64,000 nucleotides of DNA from Bacilli bacterium (GCA_017525855.1 JAFXSE010000118.1:62001-126000), one strand, 5' to 3'; numbered from the stretch's first letter, positions 16,051-25,496 are shown. The notes: generated from the letters alone by a model not told the origin. Program-made: numbers and translations.

Positions 16051-18733
16051 TATTAAATACTTTCTCTAAATGTGCTTTAATTTCATTCAATAATTCAGTA
16101 TTACGCCCTCCACCTTGAGCAAATGTAGAACTACCTCCACCATTACCTCCAGAACTAATAGAGGCATCTTTAACAACAAGACCTGCATTTACAAATGAAT
16201 TACTACGGCAAACATAATTAACACTACCATCATCTTTCTTATTTATAAAGAAAACACAACCAGGTTTCATTTCATTTACTAATGTATCTGCAATACTCTT
16301 AAGTATATTTAAATCCATATTATTAACTTCCATTATTAGTCCATTAATACTAGTATAAACTTTAACATTTGAACGATATTTTTCTAAATCATTTAATGTA
16401 TTTTCTTCTATTTTCTTTAAATACTTCTTTTCAAGTTCTCTTACTTCAGATTGAACATAAGAAAGCCTATTCTGATTAAAAATAATACTTTCATATCCTA
16501 ATAAATCAGTATTATCAATATCAACATCAAATTCCAAATCAATATTTTTCTTCTTTGCCTCATCCAAAATACTTTTAGCTTTCATTAATAATTTAATAGT
16601 CTCATCATTATATGGTTTAACCGTATTATATAAAGTATCTTCTATCTTATCACCAGTACATCCCTCTATTCTGTATACATTTGTACCTTTATTTTCATAT
16701 GAGTAAATAGCAAATCTTTTAATATTTAATGTATTAGTAGTATGGGTACCACCACATAACTCTATAGATTTTCCAATTTTAACTACTCTAACCATATCCC
16801 CATATTTTTCGCTAAATAGTGCCATAGCACCTATTTCACGAGCTTTATCAAGTGGCATTATTTCGGTAGATACAATAGTTCCCTTTTTAATTAAATCATT
16901 AACCATGTTTTCAACTTCTACAACTTTTTCATCAGTTAATTTTTTTGAATATGTAAAATCAAGTCTTAACTTTTCTGAATCAACATAACTTCCAGCTTGA
17001 TGAACATCACCTTCTAACAAAGTACGAAGAGCATAATGAAGTAAATGAACACTACTATGATTTTGTTCTATCATTTTTCTTCTTTCTTTATCTAAAACAA
17101 GTTCACATTCATCTTTTTCATGAATTACACCATCTAATAGTTTAACCTTATGAATATGTTGCCCATTTGGTCCCTTAAATACATCCAAAACACGCGCTTT
17201 AAAGTTCTTTCCAATAATCATACCAGTATCACTAACTTGCCCACCAGAAAGAGCATAAAAACAAGTTCTATCAAGAGCTATATATCCATCATGATTAATT
17301 TCAGGAACGATACTATCTTTAGAAAATATTGCAAGTACACTAGTTTTTAAACGATAAATACCATACACAAATGTAGACTCATCCTTAAAATTTAATAACA
17401 CTTCTTTTTGGCTAGCCATTTTAGTAGTATTAATATTTGCTCTCCTTGCCATTTCTTTTTGAGCATTCATATACTTATCAAATTCACCTTTATCTGTTGT
17501 ATAACCAAGTTCATTTAAGTATTCTAAAGTAAGTTCAAAAGGAAATCCATAAGTATCATAAAGTCTAAAACTATCAGCTCCACTAATTGTACCATCAGTT
17601 GAATTTTTAACTAACTCTTTTAAAATTCTTTCACCTTCACCAAGTGTTTTTAAGAATAATTTTTCTTCTTCTAAAACAAGTACTTCAACATCAGCGCGTC
17701 TTTCTAGTAAATATGGATAGGCATCTTTCATATTTTCTACAACAGCAGAAACCAATTTATACATAAAAGGTTCTTTTAATCCCATTGTTCTACCATATCT
17801 TTCACTTCTTCTTAATAACCTACGAAGTACATATCCTCGCCCACTATTATCAAAGTATGCTCCATCACTTAAAGCAAAAGTAATAGTCCTAATATGATCT
17901 GCAATTACTTTAATAGGAGTCTGACCCTGATATTTTACATTCGTAATTTTTTCAATAGCTTCGATAATAGGCATAAATAAATCTGTTTCAAAATTGGAAT
18001 CTACATCTTGAAAAATCATACACCAACGTTCAAGGCCAGCTCCTGTATCGATATTTTTATGCGGTAATTCTTTATAATCCTTTCTTTCTAATCCTTCTTC
18101 TTGATTAAACTGGCTAAAAACATTATTCCAAATTTCAACATAACGTTCTTGTTCATCATCACTCTTAAACTTTGAGAAAGCGTCTCCTAAAGGATCATAT
18201 TTTTCCCCTCTATCATAAAATATCTCTGAATCCGGTCCACAAGGTCCTGCACCAATTTCCCAAAAATTATCATCTAATTTAATTATGTGACTAGGATCCA
18301 TTCCTACTTCTATCCATTTATTATAAGCATCACTATCATAAGTATAAACAGTAACATATAGTCTTTCTTTAGGAATACCAAACCATTTCTCGCTAGTTAA
18401 AAGTTCATAGCTATATTCGATAGCTTCATTCTTAAAATAATCTCCAATAGAAAAGTTACCCATCATTTCAAAAAAGGTTTGATGACGACGTGTTATACCT
18501 ACATTCTCGATATCATTAGTACGAATACACTTTTGTATACTAGTTAATCTTTTACAATCAGGAACAATAGTTCCATCAAAATATTTTTTAAGAGGAGTAA
18601 CACCAGCATTAACCCATAACAAGGTATCATCATTTATTGGGATAAGTGGTGCACTATCAATAACTTTGTGCCCATGACTTTTAAAAAAGTTAAACCACAT
18701 ATTTCTAATTTCATTATGTGTCATTTTTTTCAT
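16040..18733 (-). CDS. alaS: Alanyl-tRNA synthetase
   Basis: Charges tRNA-Ala and edits mischarged Ser and Gly. The 897-residue protein has every domain in order: class II catalytic core (MTHNEIRNMWFNFFKSHGH, FFEMMGNFSIGDYFK, GAGLERW), the tRNA-recognition helices, and the editing domain with the zinc ligands NHSSVHLLHYALR and ELCGGTHTTN. The C-terminal oligomerisation and Gly-rich part includes SSGGNGGGSSTFAQGGGRN. Its start overlaps the TGA of the kinase-like gene as ATGA. Expression should be set by uncharged tRNA-Ala through the leader at 19981-20186. Confidence 0.97.
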   Translation of the reverse strand: MKKMTHNEIRNMWFNFFKSHGHKVIDSAPLIPINDDTLLWVNAGVTPLKKYFDGTIVPDCKRLTSIQKCIRTNDIENVGITRRHQTFFEMMGNFSIGDYFKNEAIEYSYELLTSEKWFGIPKERLYVTVYTYDSDAYNKWIEVGMDPSHIIKLDDNFWEIGAGPCGPDSEIFYDRGEKYDPLGDAFSKFKSDDEQERYVEIWNNVFSQFNQEEGLERKDYKELPHKNIDTGAGLERWCMIFQDVDSNFETDLFMPIIEAIEKITNVKYQGQTPIKVIADHIRTITFALSDGAYFDNSGRGYVLRRLLRRSERYGRTMGLKEPFMYKLVSAVVENMKDAYPYLLERRADVEVLVLEEEKLFLKTLGEGERILKELVKNSTDGTISGADSFRLYDTYGFPFELTLEYLNELGYTTDKGEFDKYMNAQKEMARRANINTTKMASQKEVLLNFKDESTFVYGIYRLKTSVLAIFSKDSIVPEINHDGYIALDRTCFYALSGGQVSDTGMIIGKNFKARVLDVFKGPNGQHIHKVKLLDGVIHEKDECELVLDKERRKMIEQNHSSVHLLHYALRTLLEGDVHQAGSYVDSEKLRLDFTYSKKLTDEKVVEVENMVNDLIKKGTIVSTEIMPLDKAREIGAMALFSEKYGDMVRVVKIGKSIELCGGTHTTNTLNIKRFAIYSYENKGTNVYRIEGCTGDKIEDTLYNTVKPYNDETIKLLMKAKSILDEAKKKNIDLEFDVDIDNTDLLGYESIIFNQNRLSYVQSEVRELEKKYLKKIEENTLNDLEKYRSNVKVYTSINGLIMEVNNMDLNILKSIADTLVNEMKPGCVFFINKKDDGSVNYVCRSNSFVNAGLVVKDASISSGGNGGGSSTFAQGGGRNTELLNEIKAHLEKVFNNEK

Positions 18734-19266
18734 TTAATTTCCTCCTTTACTATTTCAAGTGCTTTTTCCTTAAGTTCTTCTAAAGTAGTATTAATAACTT
18801 TATAATCATAATCATCATAATTATCCAAAGCAATTTCTGTAATATGTTTTTGTTCTTCATTACTTAAATTGCTCACTAAATCAGGCCTTTTTATATGTAT
18901 TTTTACAATATTCTTATATACATTGCTAACTTCATCAAATTCACTAGGTAATCTAACATCTGCAACTATTATAACATCAAACATATTATTTAAAACTTCC
19001 ATATCTTGAATTAGTCTATCAGTAAAAAACTTAGGCTTATTCATTTTTTCTCTAATTATTTCAGTACCAATTTTTTGAAGAAGACTGCGAGGTTTAGTAT
19101 TATCACCGCCATCCCATCCAAAATAATCAATTGCAAAATGCTTAATATAGTTGCCAATATGCATAATACAAGTTTTTTCTCCATATTCCTCAAAATAATC
19201 TTTCATATACCCTGCCAAAGTATCTTTTCCATTTCTTGCTTTCCCGGCAATCATATAAATTTTCAT
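18730..19266 (-). CDS. P-loop kinase, deoxynucleoside-monophosphate-kinase-like
   Basis: A 178-residue P-loop NTPase starting MKIYMIAGKARNGKDTLAGYM (Walker A about 8-15). Further features are FGWDGGDNTKPRSLLQKIGT, EIIREK and VIIVADVRLPSEFDEV, followed by a C-terminal IKRPDL lid-like part. The pattern GWDG...R..LQ..GT resembles phage-type dNMP kinases. Substrate is not proven; a kinase of the adenylate-kinase fold is the safe statement. ATG 19266 is favoured by GGAGGAGG just upstream, which encodes part of the preceding gene's C-terminus. Both ends overlap neighbours as ATGA, so it is translationally coupled to alaS. Confidence 0.75.
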   Translation of the reverse strand: MKIYMIAGKARNGKDTLAGYMKDYFEEYGEKTCIMHIGNYIKHFAIDYFGWDGGDNTKPRSLLQKIGTEIIREKMNKPKFFTDRLIQDMEVLNNMFDVIIVADVRLPSEFDEVSNVYKNIVKIHIKRPDLVSNLSNEEQKHITEIALDNYDDYDYKVINTTLEELKEKALEIVKEEIK

Positions 19267-19979
19267 AGTTTCCTCCTCCAATTTTCAACCATTTCAATTT
19301 TTGGTCCAATCATATATTTATAATGTAATTGTGTTAAACAATTTCTTAAATCATTTTTAATCTTATTAGAAATACTCTTATATTGATCTGTATTATTTAT
19401 AATCGATAAATAATACTTATACAACTCCTCATCACTAATTTTATAAAAAGAATCTTCAATATCTTCACTTGGAGCAATAAGAGGTAACATTTGAAAACTA
19501 GTATTATCAAAACTAGATACAACATCAATAAAAGGAGGCAAAATATATAACCCTTTTCTTTCCTTTAATAGATCATAAACATCAATAAAAGGTATTTCTT
19601 CCCCACTAATAAAATCCTCATCAGTAAAGAATAATATATCATCAGTATTATTTTTACCTGATAACATAGCAAAATTATTAAGCATGAAATGTAAATCTTC
19701 CGGATCATTCAAATAACTCTGATATCTAACTATAGGTGGATCAGCCTTATTAGTAAATAAAGCTGTTCTTATCTCATTATTTGCTCCATACTTACAAGAT
19801 AAAGAAAACAAATTTAATATATCACTATATAGCAATTTAAAGTGATCAAAACCATCTATTTTCCTTAAAACACCACTATTACTACAATTCATTATATCAT
19901 TAATAAATAATTCAATTGTATTATCATTCAAATATTTTTTTAACGACTCTAACTCATATTCGTCATATTTATAAAGCAT
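19263..19979 (-). CDS. Unknown protein, first gene of the Ala T-box operon
   Basis: I do not recognise this 238-residue soluble protein. It is acidic, with motifs such as LFTNKADPPIVRYQSYLNDP (about 75-95), FFTDEDFISGEEIPFIDVYDLL and LPPFIDVVSSFD. No TM helix, signal peptide or NTPase motif is visible. ATG 19979 is chosen because GGAGG lies 5 bases before it; reading further upstream would run into the T-box terminator. Its stop overlaps the next start as ATGA. Control by uncharged tRNA-Ala suggests a link to translation or amino-acid supply, but it may be a passenger. Confidence 0.75.
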   Translation of the reverse strand: MLYKYDEYELESLKKYLNDNTIELFINDIMNCSNSGVLRKIDGFDHFKLLYSDILNLFSLSCKYGANNEIRTALFTNKADPPIVRYQSYLNDPEDLHFMLNNFAMLSGKNNTDDILFFTDEDFISGEEIPFIDVYDLLKERKGLYILPPFIDVVSSFDNTSFQMLPLIAPSEDIEDSFYKISDEELYKYYLSIINNTDQYKSISNKIKNDLRNCLTQLHYKYMIGPKIEMVENWRRKL

Positions 19980-19980
19980 A

Positions 19981-20186
19981 AAAACCTCCACAAATAAAAG
20001 ACCTAGTTTAGGAGGGCAAAACATGCCCGGTACCATCCTAAATTTGGTCTTAATTACTGATAACGGTCTCCCGTAAAACTCCTAAAGTAGCTTCCTAATA
20101 CTATTTTAACTCTTTTCACCAAGCAGAGTCTCTCTATAAAAAATCATACTAGTACTCATCTTTATTCAACGTTTCATCTCTTTTTC
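19981..20186 (-). promoter_or_regulatory. T-box riboswitch, alanine (GCU specifier)
   Basis: The leader carries the T-box element AGGATGGTACCG, with TGGT at 20032-20035 to pair with the tRNA acceptor end. Stem I starts with GATGAGTA and contains an AGAGAG motif. The stem CTAGTAT/GTATTAG leads to GAAGCTAC, whose GCT (20089-20091) followed by A is the specifier triplet for alanine. An intrinsic terminator (19996-20049) has arms GACC..TTTAGGA and TCCTAAA..GGTC plus TTTT. The specifier agrees with alaS downstream. Two other genes lie between leader and alaS. Confidence 0.93.
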
Positions 20187-20192
20187 ATATCT

Positions 20193-20221
20193 ATTCTATC
20201 AAATTAATTTTAGTTATACAA
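20193..20221 (-). promoter_or_regulatory. Promoter of the Ala T-box operon
   Basis: Minus-strand TTGTAT (20216-20221), a 17-bp spacer and TAGAAT (20193-20198). The -35 box lies in a TTTTAGTT/AACTAAAA hairpin (20208-20227) at the end of the preceding permease gene, which may act as that gene's terminator. Confidence 0.6.
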
Positions 20222-20228
20222 CTAAAAC

Positions 20229-21383
20229 TTAAACTTTTTCAAATTTTTCCATAAAATCGATTTTTTCATCAATAAATTGGAATAATAATTTCAAAGTAGC
20301 AACTACAGGAGTAGCAACTATCATGCCGACAATACCAAAGAAATGTCCAAATATTAGCAATGCTGCTATTATAGTAATCGGATGTAGCTTCATAGTATGT
20401 CCCATAATAATAGGTTGATAAATATTATTTTCTAAAGCTTGTACAATAAAGATACTAACTATAGTCAATACACCTGTAAGTGGTGAAATTAAGAATCCAA
20501 CAATTACAGCAGGAATAGCACCGATCCAAGGTCCAAAAAATGGAATAATATCAGTTATAGCACATATCAAAGCAAATAACATAGGAGCCTCATGACCAGC
20601 TAGAGTTAAACCAATAGTTTGACTAACAAAAACTAAAGCCATAACAATGAGTACACCTTGTATATATCCTCTAAGTGACTGATTGATTCTTTTACTTAAC
20701 TCACGAGCATCTTGCTTAAATTTAGATGGAATATACTTATAAACTTTAGCAGTCAATTTATGATAATCAAGTAAGAAATAAAATCCTACCATTAATGATA
20801 AAAATAATGTCGCTAAAACATTAACAATAGAAGTAGCCCCACCAATAATAACATTAGTAACACTTCCAATACTTTCACTATCAATATTTTCTAAACTATT
20901 AAATAAACTCTTCTTCAAATAATTAAAAGTATCTGTTTTAGAAATACTTAAATTTCTAGAAACTTTATTAATAAACGCCTGAAGTTCATCAACCATTGTA
21001 GGTATCTTAGTAGATAGTGTTTTAATTTGATTAACAATACTAGGTACCGTATAAGTAAGAATTAATGCAAGTACTCCTAAAATAATAATATATACTATTA
21101 AACAAGCTAGTACTCTAGGCATTTTACGGTCCAACTTATCAGCAAGTGGGCTTGCAATCCATGCAATAATAAGGCCTATAAAAATTGGACTAATAACACC
21201 TAAAAAATCTAATATTATTGGTAGAACATGAATCTTTTGAAGTAAAATAATACTAGCACCAATAATACATAAAATAATAAGTATTTCAAGTAGTTTATTA
21301 ACTTTTACTCCACTACTAGCAAAATCATTAATAGCCGTATAATCCAAATTTTTGCTTTCAGTTTTCTTTCTAAATAAACCCAT
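20229..21383 (-). CDS. AI-2E family transporter (permease)
   Basis: A 384-residue member of the AI-2E/YdiK/TqsA family. Roughly eight TM helices are visible: a pair at about 30-90, a long periplasmic helical region (95-175), then helices from 180 to 355. Family signatures are GGATSIVNVLATLFLSLMVG, YIPSKFKQDARELSKRINQSL, ALICAITDIIPFFGPWIGAIP and YQPIIMGHTMKLHPI. Substrates of the family vary; several are Na+/H+ exchangers, so the AI-2 name should not be taken literally. ATG 21383 with AGAGGGATG upstream is favoured over an upstream start. Confidence 0.88.
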   Translation of the reverse strand: MGLFRKKTESKNLDYTAINDFASSGVKVNKLLEILIILCIIGASIILLQKIHVLPIILDFLGVISPIFIGLIIAWIASPLADKLDRKMPRVLACLIVYIIILGVLALILTYTVPSIVNQIKTLSTKIPTMVDELQAFINKVSRNLSISKTDTFNYLKKSLFNSLENIDSESIGSVTNVIIGGATSIVNVLATLFLSLMVGFYFLLDYHKLTAKVYKYIPSKFKQDARELSKRINQSLRGYIQGVLIVMALVFVSQTIGLTLAGHEAPMLFALICAITDIIPFFGPWIGAIPAVIVGFLISPLTGVLTIVSIFIVQALENNIYQPIIMGHTMKLHPITIIAALLIFGHFFGIVGMIVATPVVATLKLLFQFIDEKIDFMEKFEKV

Positions 21384-21438
21384 ATAATCATCCCTCTTTA
21401 TTAGTATATCATATTTATACAAATTTTTACTTATAAAA

Positions 21439-21467
21439 TTGTTAAAATTTGACAACTATTATATAAT
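21439..21467 (+). promoter_or_regulatory. Promoter of the yigZ-family gene
   Basis: TTGTTA (21439-21444), a 17-bp spacer and TATAAT (21462-21467), 15 bases before the ATG. A TTGACA at 21450-21455 is too close to serve with this -10. Confidence 0.55.
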
Positions 21468-21482
21468 ATAATTGGTGATTAG

Positions 21483-22055
21483 ATGTATACAATTAAAGAA
21501 AACATATCAAATGAAACGGAAATTAACAAATCAAAATTTATTACTTTCCTATATAAAATTAATAATGTAGAAGATATCAAAACATATTTAAATCAAGTAA
21601 AAAATAATTATAAAGATGCAACTCATCATTGCTACGCATATATATTGGATGCAAACGAAAAAATGAGTGATGACAAAGAGCCTAGTGGAACTGCTGGCTC
21701 TCCTATTTTAAATGTATTAAAACAAAATAAATTAAATAGAATTCTTTGTATAGTTGTAAGATACTTTGGTGGTATAAAATTAGGCGCAGGAGGTTTAGTT
21801 AGAGCATACAGCAACGTTGTAAAGGAAGCATTAAAAAAGGCAGAAATAAAAGAATTAGTTAAAGGAAAAAAAGTAAGAATTGAAATAGACTATAATGACA
21901 TTGATAAACTAAATTATATATTAAAAGATAATAAAGTAATATATAAAGAATACAATGACAAAGTAATCTATGAAGTATTATTAAAAAACGAAGATATTAA
22001 AAATATAGAAATATTTAGTTATCAAATACTAGAAGATATCTTTATAGCAAAATAA
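21483..22055 (+). CDS. YigZ/IMPACT family protein
   Basis: A 190-residue protein of the UPF0029 (IMPACT N-terminal) family. The signature KSKFITFLYKI, DATHHCYAYIL, DDKEPSGTAGSPIL and VVRYFGGIKLGAGGLVRAYS is complete in residues 15-115, followed by the ferredoxin-like C-terminal domain. The biochemical role is unclear; the eukaryotic homologue modulates translation through Gcn1, and nucleic-acid binding is proposed for bacterial members. GGTGATTAG precedes the ATG. It is monocistronic. Confidence 0.92.
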   Translation: MYTIKENISNETEINKSKFITFLYKINNVEDIKTYLNQVKNNYKDATHHCYAYILDANEKMSDDKEPSGTAGSPILNVLKQNKLNRILCIVVRYFGGIKLGAGGLVRAYSNVVKEALKKAEIKELVKGKKVRIEIDYNDIDKLNYILKDNKVIYKEYNDKVIYEVLLKNEDIKNIEIFSYQILEDIFIAK

Positions 22056-22086
22056 TCAAGACACTACTATAGTCTTGATTATTTTT
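22054..22086. terminator. Bidirectional terminator, yigZ gene / trxA
   Basis: AATCAAGAC (22054-22062) pairs with GTCTTGATT (22072-22080), followed by ATTTTTATT on the plus strand. It stands between convergent genes. Confidence 0.8.
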
Positions 22087-22390
22087 ATTTATCAACTAAT
22101 TTTAAAATATCTTCCTTACTACTAAATCCAACCTTCTTCTCTACAACAATACCGTCTTTAAAAACAATTAATGTTGGAATACTAAGTATTCCAAATTTCT
22201 TAGAAATATCCCTAATTTCATCAACATCAACTTTAAGTATTTTAATATCATCTAATTCTTTATCAACTTCTTCCAATATAGGATTTAACATTCTACAAGG
22301 TCCACACCAAGAAGCATAAAAATCAACTATTACAACTTTTTGTTTTATTTCTTCATAAAAATTATCATTATCATTTAAATATTTAATCAT
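22085..22390 (-). CDS. trxA: Thioredoxin
   Basis: A 101-residue thioredoxin with the redox-active WCGPC at residues 28-32 (Cys29, Cys32), preceded by VIVDFYAS, and the cis-proline loop IPTLIVFKDG at about 75-84. No signal peptide, so cytosolic. It reduces protein disulfides. It lies 9 bases after the CvpA-family gene and is probably transcribed with it. Confidence 0.95.
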   Translation of the reverse strand: MIKYLNDNDNFYEEIKQKVVIVDFYASWCGPCRMLNPILEEVDKELDDIKILKVDVDEIRDISKKFGILSIPTLIVFKDGIVVEKKVGFSSKEDILKLVDK

Positions 22391-22399
22391 CCTACTACC

Positions 22400-23128
22400 C
22401 TATCTATACTTATCTAAAACTACATTAAGTTTATCATAAGTCTTAATTTTCTTTTCTTTAATTAATTTATCAATAGTAGAAATATTTACTATTCTATTTT
22501 TTAACATAATATCCATCACTTCAGCATTATAAATGTCACTATTTTGTAATCTATTTTTATCATCATCTATTCTGTATGTTAAATCATAAACTTCATCTAT
22601 AGAATTACTCACTTTCTTTATAGATTTTGTCATCATTATCTTATTATCAATAATAATATCCTTAATTTTAGAATCCCTATAAGAAGCAATTTTTGCATTA
22701 AATGGAACCGACAAAACAAGAAGTATGAAAAAAAGAACAATATACCCAGTAACAAGTCCAACTACACCACCAAGTAGTTTGAAAGGAAATACTAATATTT
22801 TATTAAGTCCCATTACTTTTGAAAGCAAGCCAGTTATTTTAAGTATTATGTTTAATATTATATATAAAACAACAGAAAGTATTACAAAAGATATCAACTG
22901 ATAAAACAAAACGCTTAATGATTGTATTTCTACCCCAATTAAACTAAAAGAAACAATAGGTAATTTTTCAAGAAGAAAATTTCCCAAAGGATTCATAAGT
23001 AAAAAAGAAATATATAAAACAATAACAATTCCTAAAACATTTAGTGTTTCCCTAAAAAAGCCCTTTCTATAACCTTCAATTCCAAATACAGCTAAAATTA
23101 TAATTAAAACTATATCGCAAACATTCAT
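22400..23128 (-). CDS. CvpA family membrane protein
   Basis: A 242-residue protein starting MNVCDIVLIIILAVFGIEGYRKGFFRE, the hallmark of CvpA-type proteins (YshB in Bacillus). Four TM helices occupy residues 3-140, with the GYRKGF motif after helix 1 and LPFKLLGGVVGLVTGYI near helix 4. The C-terminal 100 residues are charged. The family was named for colicin V production, but its function in Bacillota is not settled. AGGAGGAATGATGT precedes the ATG. Confidence 0.82.
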   Translation of the reverse strand: MNVCDIVLIIILAVFGIEGYRKGFFRETLNVLGIVIVLYISFLLMNPLGNFLLEKLPIVSFSLIGVEIQSLSVLFYQLISFVILSVVLYIILNIILKITGLLSKVMGLNKILVFPFKLLGGVVGLVTGYIVLFFILLVLSVPFNAKIASYRDSKIKDIIIDNKIMMTKSIKKVSNSIDEVYDLTYRIDDDKNRLQNSDIYNAEVMDIMLKNRIVNISTIDKLIKEKKIKTYDKLNVVLDKYR

Positions 23129-23173
23129 ACATCATTCCTCCTATTATTATTATAACAAAAATAAATAAAATAT

Positions 23174-23181
23174 GCTATAAT
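23174..23181 (+). promoter_or_regulatory. Extended -10 promoter of rnhC
   Basis: TGCTATAAT, with TG at 23173-23174 and TATAAT at 23176-23181, about 18 bases before the ATG. No clear -35. Confidence 0.5.
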
Positions 23182-23199
23182 AAAACAAGAGGTGAACAC

Positions 23200-24111
23200 A
23201 TGAATATAGTTTTAAAAGTTAATAAAGAAGTTCAAGATAAAATGATCAAATATTATGAAGATAAAAAAAGAGATAAAGAAATCCCTTACGTAGTGTTTCA
23301 AGCTGAAGAAAATGACACAGTAATTACCATGTACACATCAGGAAAAGTCATGTTCCAAGGAGTAAGTGCTGATGTAGATGCTATGATGTGGCAAGAAATG
23401 ATGGGAGTATCAAAGGAAGAAAAAGAAAAGAAAGCAACTCTTGAACAGCAATATTATAATTCATCAGCAGTAGGTTCAGACGAAGTTGGTACAGGTGATT
23501 ACTTTGGCCCTATTGTTGTTACTGCCAGCTTTGTAAAAAAAGAAGATATTGAATTTCTAGAATCACTTGGAGTTGGCGACTCAAAAAAAATTAGTGATGA
23601 AAAAATACTGAAAATAGCACCACAGATTGCAAAAAAGATTAAATATCGCAGCATAATACTATCTAACAAAGAATACAATGAAAAATATACAAAAGATGTA
23701 AATATGAATAAGATTAAAGCTATCATGCATAACAAAGTACTATTTCAATTAATAAATGAAGAAAAACCAGACTATGATTACATAATAGTAGATGAATTCG
23801 CAAGAGAAAATAGATACTATGCATATTTAACAGATGTAGATAAAATACAAAAGAATATTACTTTTATTACTAAAGCAGAAGATAAAAATTTAGCAGTAGC
23901 CTCTTCTTCAATCATAAGTAGATATATTTTCTTAAAAGAATTTGATAAATTAAGTGATAGCCTTTCTATACCTCTAGCAAAAGGAGCTGGAGTAGACGTT
24001 GATAAAATTGGCGAAGAAGTAGTAGAAAAATATGGCCAAGAAAAGCTTAAAGAAATAGCAAAACTAAACTTTAATAATACAAAAAGAATATTACATACCA
24101 TGGTATATTAA
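23200..24111 (+). CDS. rnhC: Ribonuclease HIII
   Basis: RNase HIII cleaves the RNA strand of RNA:DNA hybrids. The 303-residue protein has the TBP-like N-terminal substrate-binding domain (1-75) typical of HIII rather than HII. The catalytic domain starts with VGSDEVGTGDYFGP (Asp94, Glu95), followed by LGVGDSKKISDEKI, IIVDEFA (third acidic residue) and the SSIISRY helix. GAGGTGAAC precedes ATG 23200. It is divergent from the cvpA-family gene, as in Bacillus. Confidence 0.95.
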   Translation: MNIVLKVNKEVQDKMIKYYEDKKRDKEIPYVVFQAEENDTVITMYTSGKVMFQGVSADVDAMMWQEMMGVSKEEKEKKATLEQQYYNSSAVGSDEVGTGDYFGPIVVTASFVKKEDIEFLESLGVGDSKKISDEKILKIAPQIAKKIKYRSIILSNKEYNEKYTKDVNMNKIKAIMHNKVLFQLINEEKPDYDYIIVDEFARENRYYAYLTDVDKIQKNITFITKAEDKNLAVASSSIISRYIFLKEFDKLSDSLSIPLAKGAGVDVDKIGEEVVEKYGQEKLKEIAKLNFNNTKRILHTMVY

Positions 24112-24143
24112 AAAGTATAATTCAACATAAGAATTATACTTTT
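24111..24143. terminator. Bidirectional terminator, rnhC / unknown gene
   Basis: AAAAGTATAATTC (24111-24123) and GAATTATACTTTT (24131-24143) form a 13-bp perfect stem with a 7-nt loop, T-rich on both sides. It overlaps the end of the convergent gene. Confidence 0.85.
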
Positions 24144-25432
24144 TTTATTACTTTAACATCTTCACTATTATTTTTTAATAAAATGATTGAACTAACTAAA
24201 TTAATAAATTGATCTTCTTTAGGTTCAGTATAACTAATAATATAATCACCATCAACTGAATGATTTGCTATAGAATAACATCTATTTAATACTTCTATAG
24301 CATCAGAATTAATTTTATCAGATGAAGACTTAGTCATCTTCTCAACGATTTCCATAGCATTATCATAATAATACGTATCAGTTATTTTTAATTGGCATTC
24401 AACTAATTGAATTTCTTTTTCTAATTCAAGATAATCCATTTCTCTTTTATCTATCAAAGAATATAAATATCTACTATTTTTAGGATTATTAATTACATTT
24501 TCAATTCTTAAATTATTACTATAATTTGTTTTTACTATTCCTAAAGTACTATTATAAATATTAGATAAATACCAAGCTTTAACTTCATCAATACTATTAT
24601 TAACTGGATCTATTAAATCAAAACATAATTGAGCAACTTGCTCTTTTTTCTTTCTAGTCATAAACCCTTTATTAATCACTTTTTGAATCATATTAATTAT
24701 ATTTGTTATTTCTAAATATGTAGATAATGAAATCTTATTTCTATGAGAATTAATATATTTTTCAATATCATAAATATCTTTTTGACCCTTTAATTTATAA
24801 AGCCCCATTCTATTGGGATTAAATTCAAATAGATACTTTTGTTTTTCATCATAAAACTTATTTAATTCTACCTTAAATTTATTTTTTAATTCATTTATAT
24901 CATTTAAATTATCATAGTAAGCATGATTAATATCTCCATCAATAAATAAATTAGCTATTGACTTAGGAAAATTTAAAATAAATCTTCTCTCTAAATATTT
25001 CTTTCTTAATTTAAAGTATTCACCTAATAAACCAACAACCTCGACATTAAACTCCAAATTTAATGCTTTACTAAACGTACGAGCCTCATCAGAAGACATT
25101 GCACAAGGCATAACTTCTTGCACATTTAAAAGAAGAGATTTTATTCCCTTAGACTTTAAAGTTCCTAAGCTAAAATCTAAATCATTTAACAAAGCATCAT
25201 ACTTTTCAATCAACTCATTTTTATTATCAGTAGCCACTTTTATTAAATGCTCCAATTCTTTAATTTTATCAGATTTATATCTCTTTATTTTGTTTTTACT
25301 AATATCAGGTATACCAGAGACATCTCCTATTTTAACAATGTTTAAAACACTTTTATCTTCAACTAATTCCTCTTTATAATCATTTATCTTATCCGTATTA
25401 AAACCAAGTTTCTCTATATCTTTTCTTGTCAT
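24134..25432 (-). CDS. Unknown 432-residue helical protein
   Basis: I do not recognise this protein. It has no TM helix or signal peptide and is rich in Lys, Asn, Glu and Ile, with long predicted helices. The start MTRKDIEKLGFNTDKINDYKEE looks like a small helical, possibly HTH-like, domain. Residues about 55-85 (KNKIKRYKSDKIKELEHLIK) are a strongly charged helix. The middle has FNPNRMGLYKLKGQKDIYDIEKYI. ATG 25432 follows GGAGGAAAAT, and a near-consensus promoter lies directly upstream, so it is well expressed and monocistronic. Confidence 0.72.
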   Translation of the reverse strand: MTRKDIEKLGFNTDKINDYKEELVEDKSVLNIVKIGDVSGIPDISKNKIKRYKSDKIKELEHLIKVATDNKNELIEKYDALLNDLDFSLGTLKSKGIKSLLLNVQEVMPCAMSSDEARTFSKALNLEFNVEVVGLLGEYFKLRKKYLERRFILNFPKSIANLFIDGDINHAYYDNLNDINELKNKFKVELNKFYDEKQKYLFEFNPNRMGLYKLKGQKDIYDIEKYINSHRNKISLSTYLEITNIINMIQKVINKGFMTRKKKEQVAQLCFDLIDPVNNSIDEVKAWYLSNIYNSTLGIVKTNYSNNLRIENVINNPKNSRYLYSLIDKREMDYLELEKEIQLVECQLKITDTYYYDNAMEIVEKMTKSSSDKINSDAIEVLNRCYSIANHSVDGDYIISYTEPKEDQFINLVSSIILLKNNSEDVKVIKKV

Positions 25433-25454
25433 ATTTTCCTCCATAAGTGTACTT

Positions 25455-25483
25455 ATTATATCCAGAACAAACCCTAAAGTCAA
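25455..25483 (-). promoter_or_regulatory. Strong promoter of the unknown 432-residue gene
   Basis: Minus-strand TTGACT (25478-25483), a 17-bp spacer and TATAAT (25455-25460): 11 of 12 consensus positions. Confidence 0.8.
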
Positions 25484-25496
25484 TTAAAAGGAATAA

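Noticed and set aside
18725..18740. TGA read as Trp (Mycoplasma-type code)
   Set aside because: TGA ends several genes exactly at ATGA overlaps, and Trp is coded by TGG throughout.
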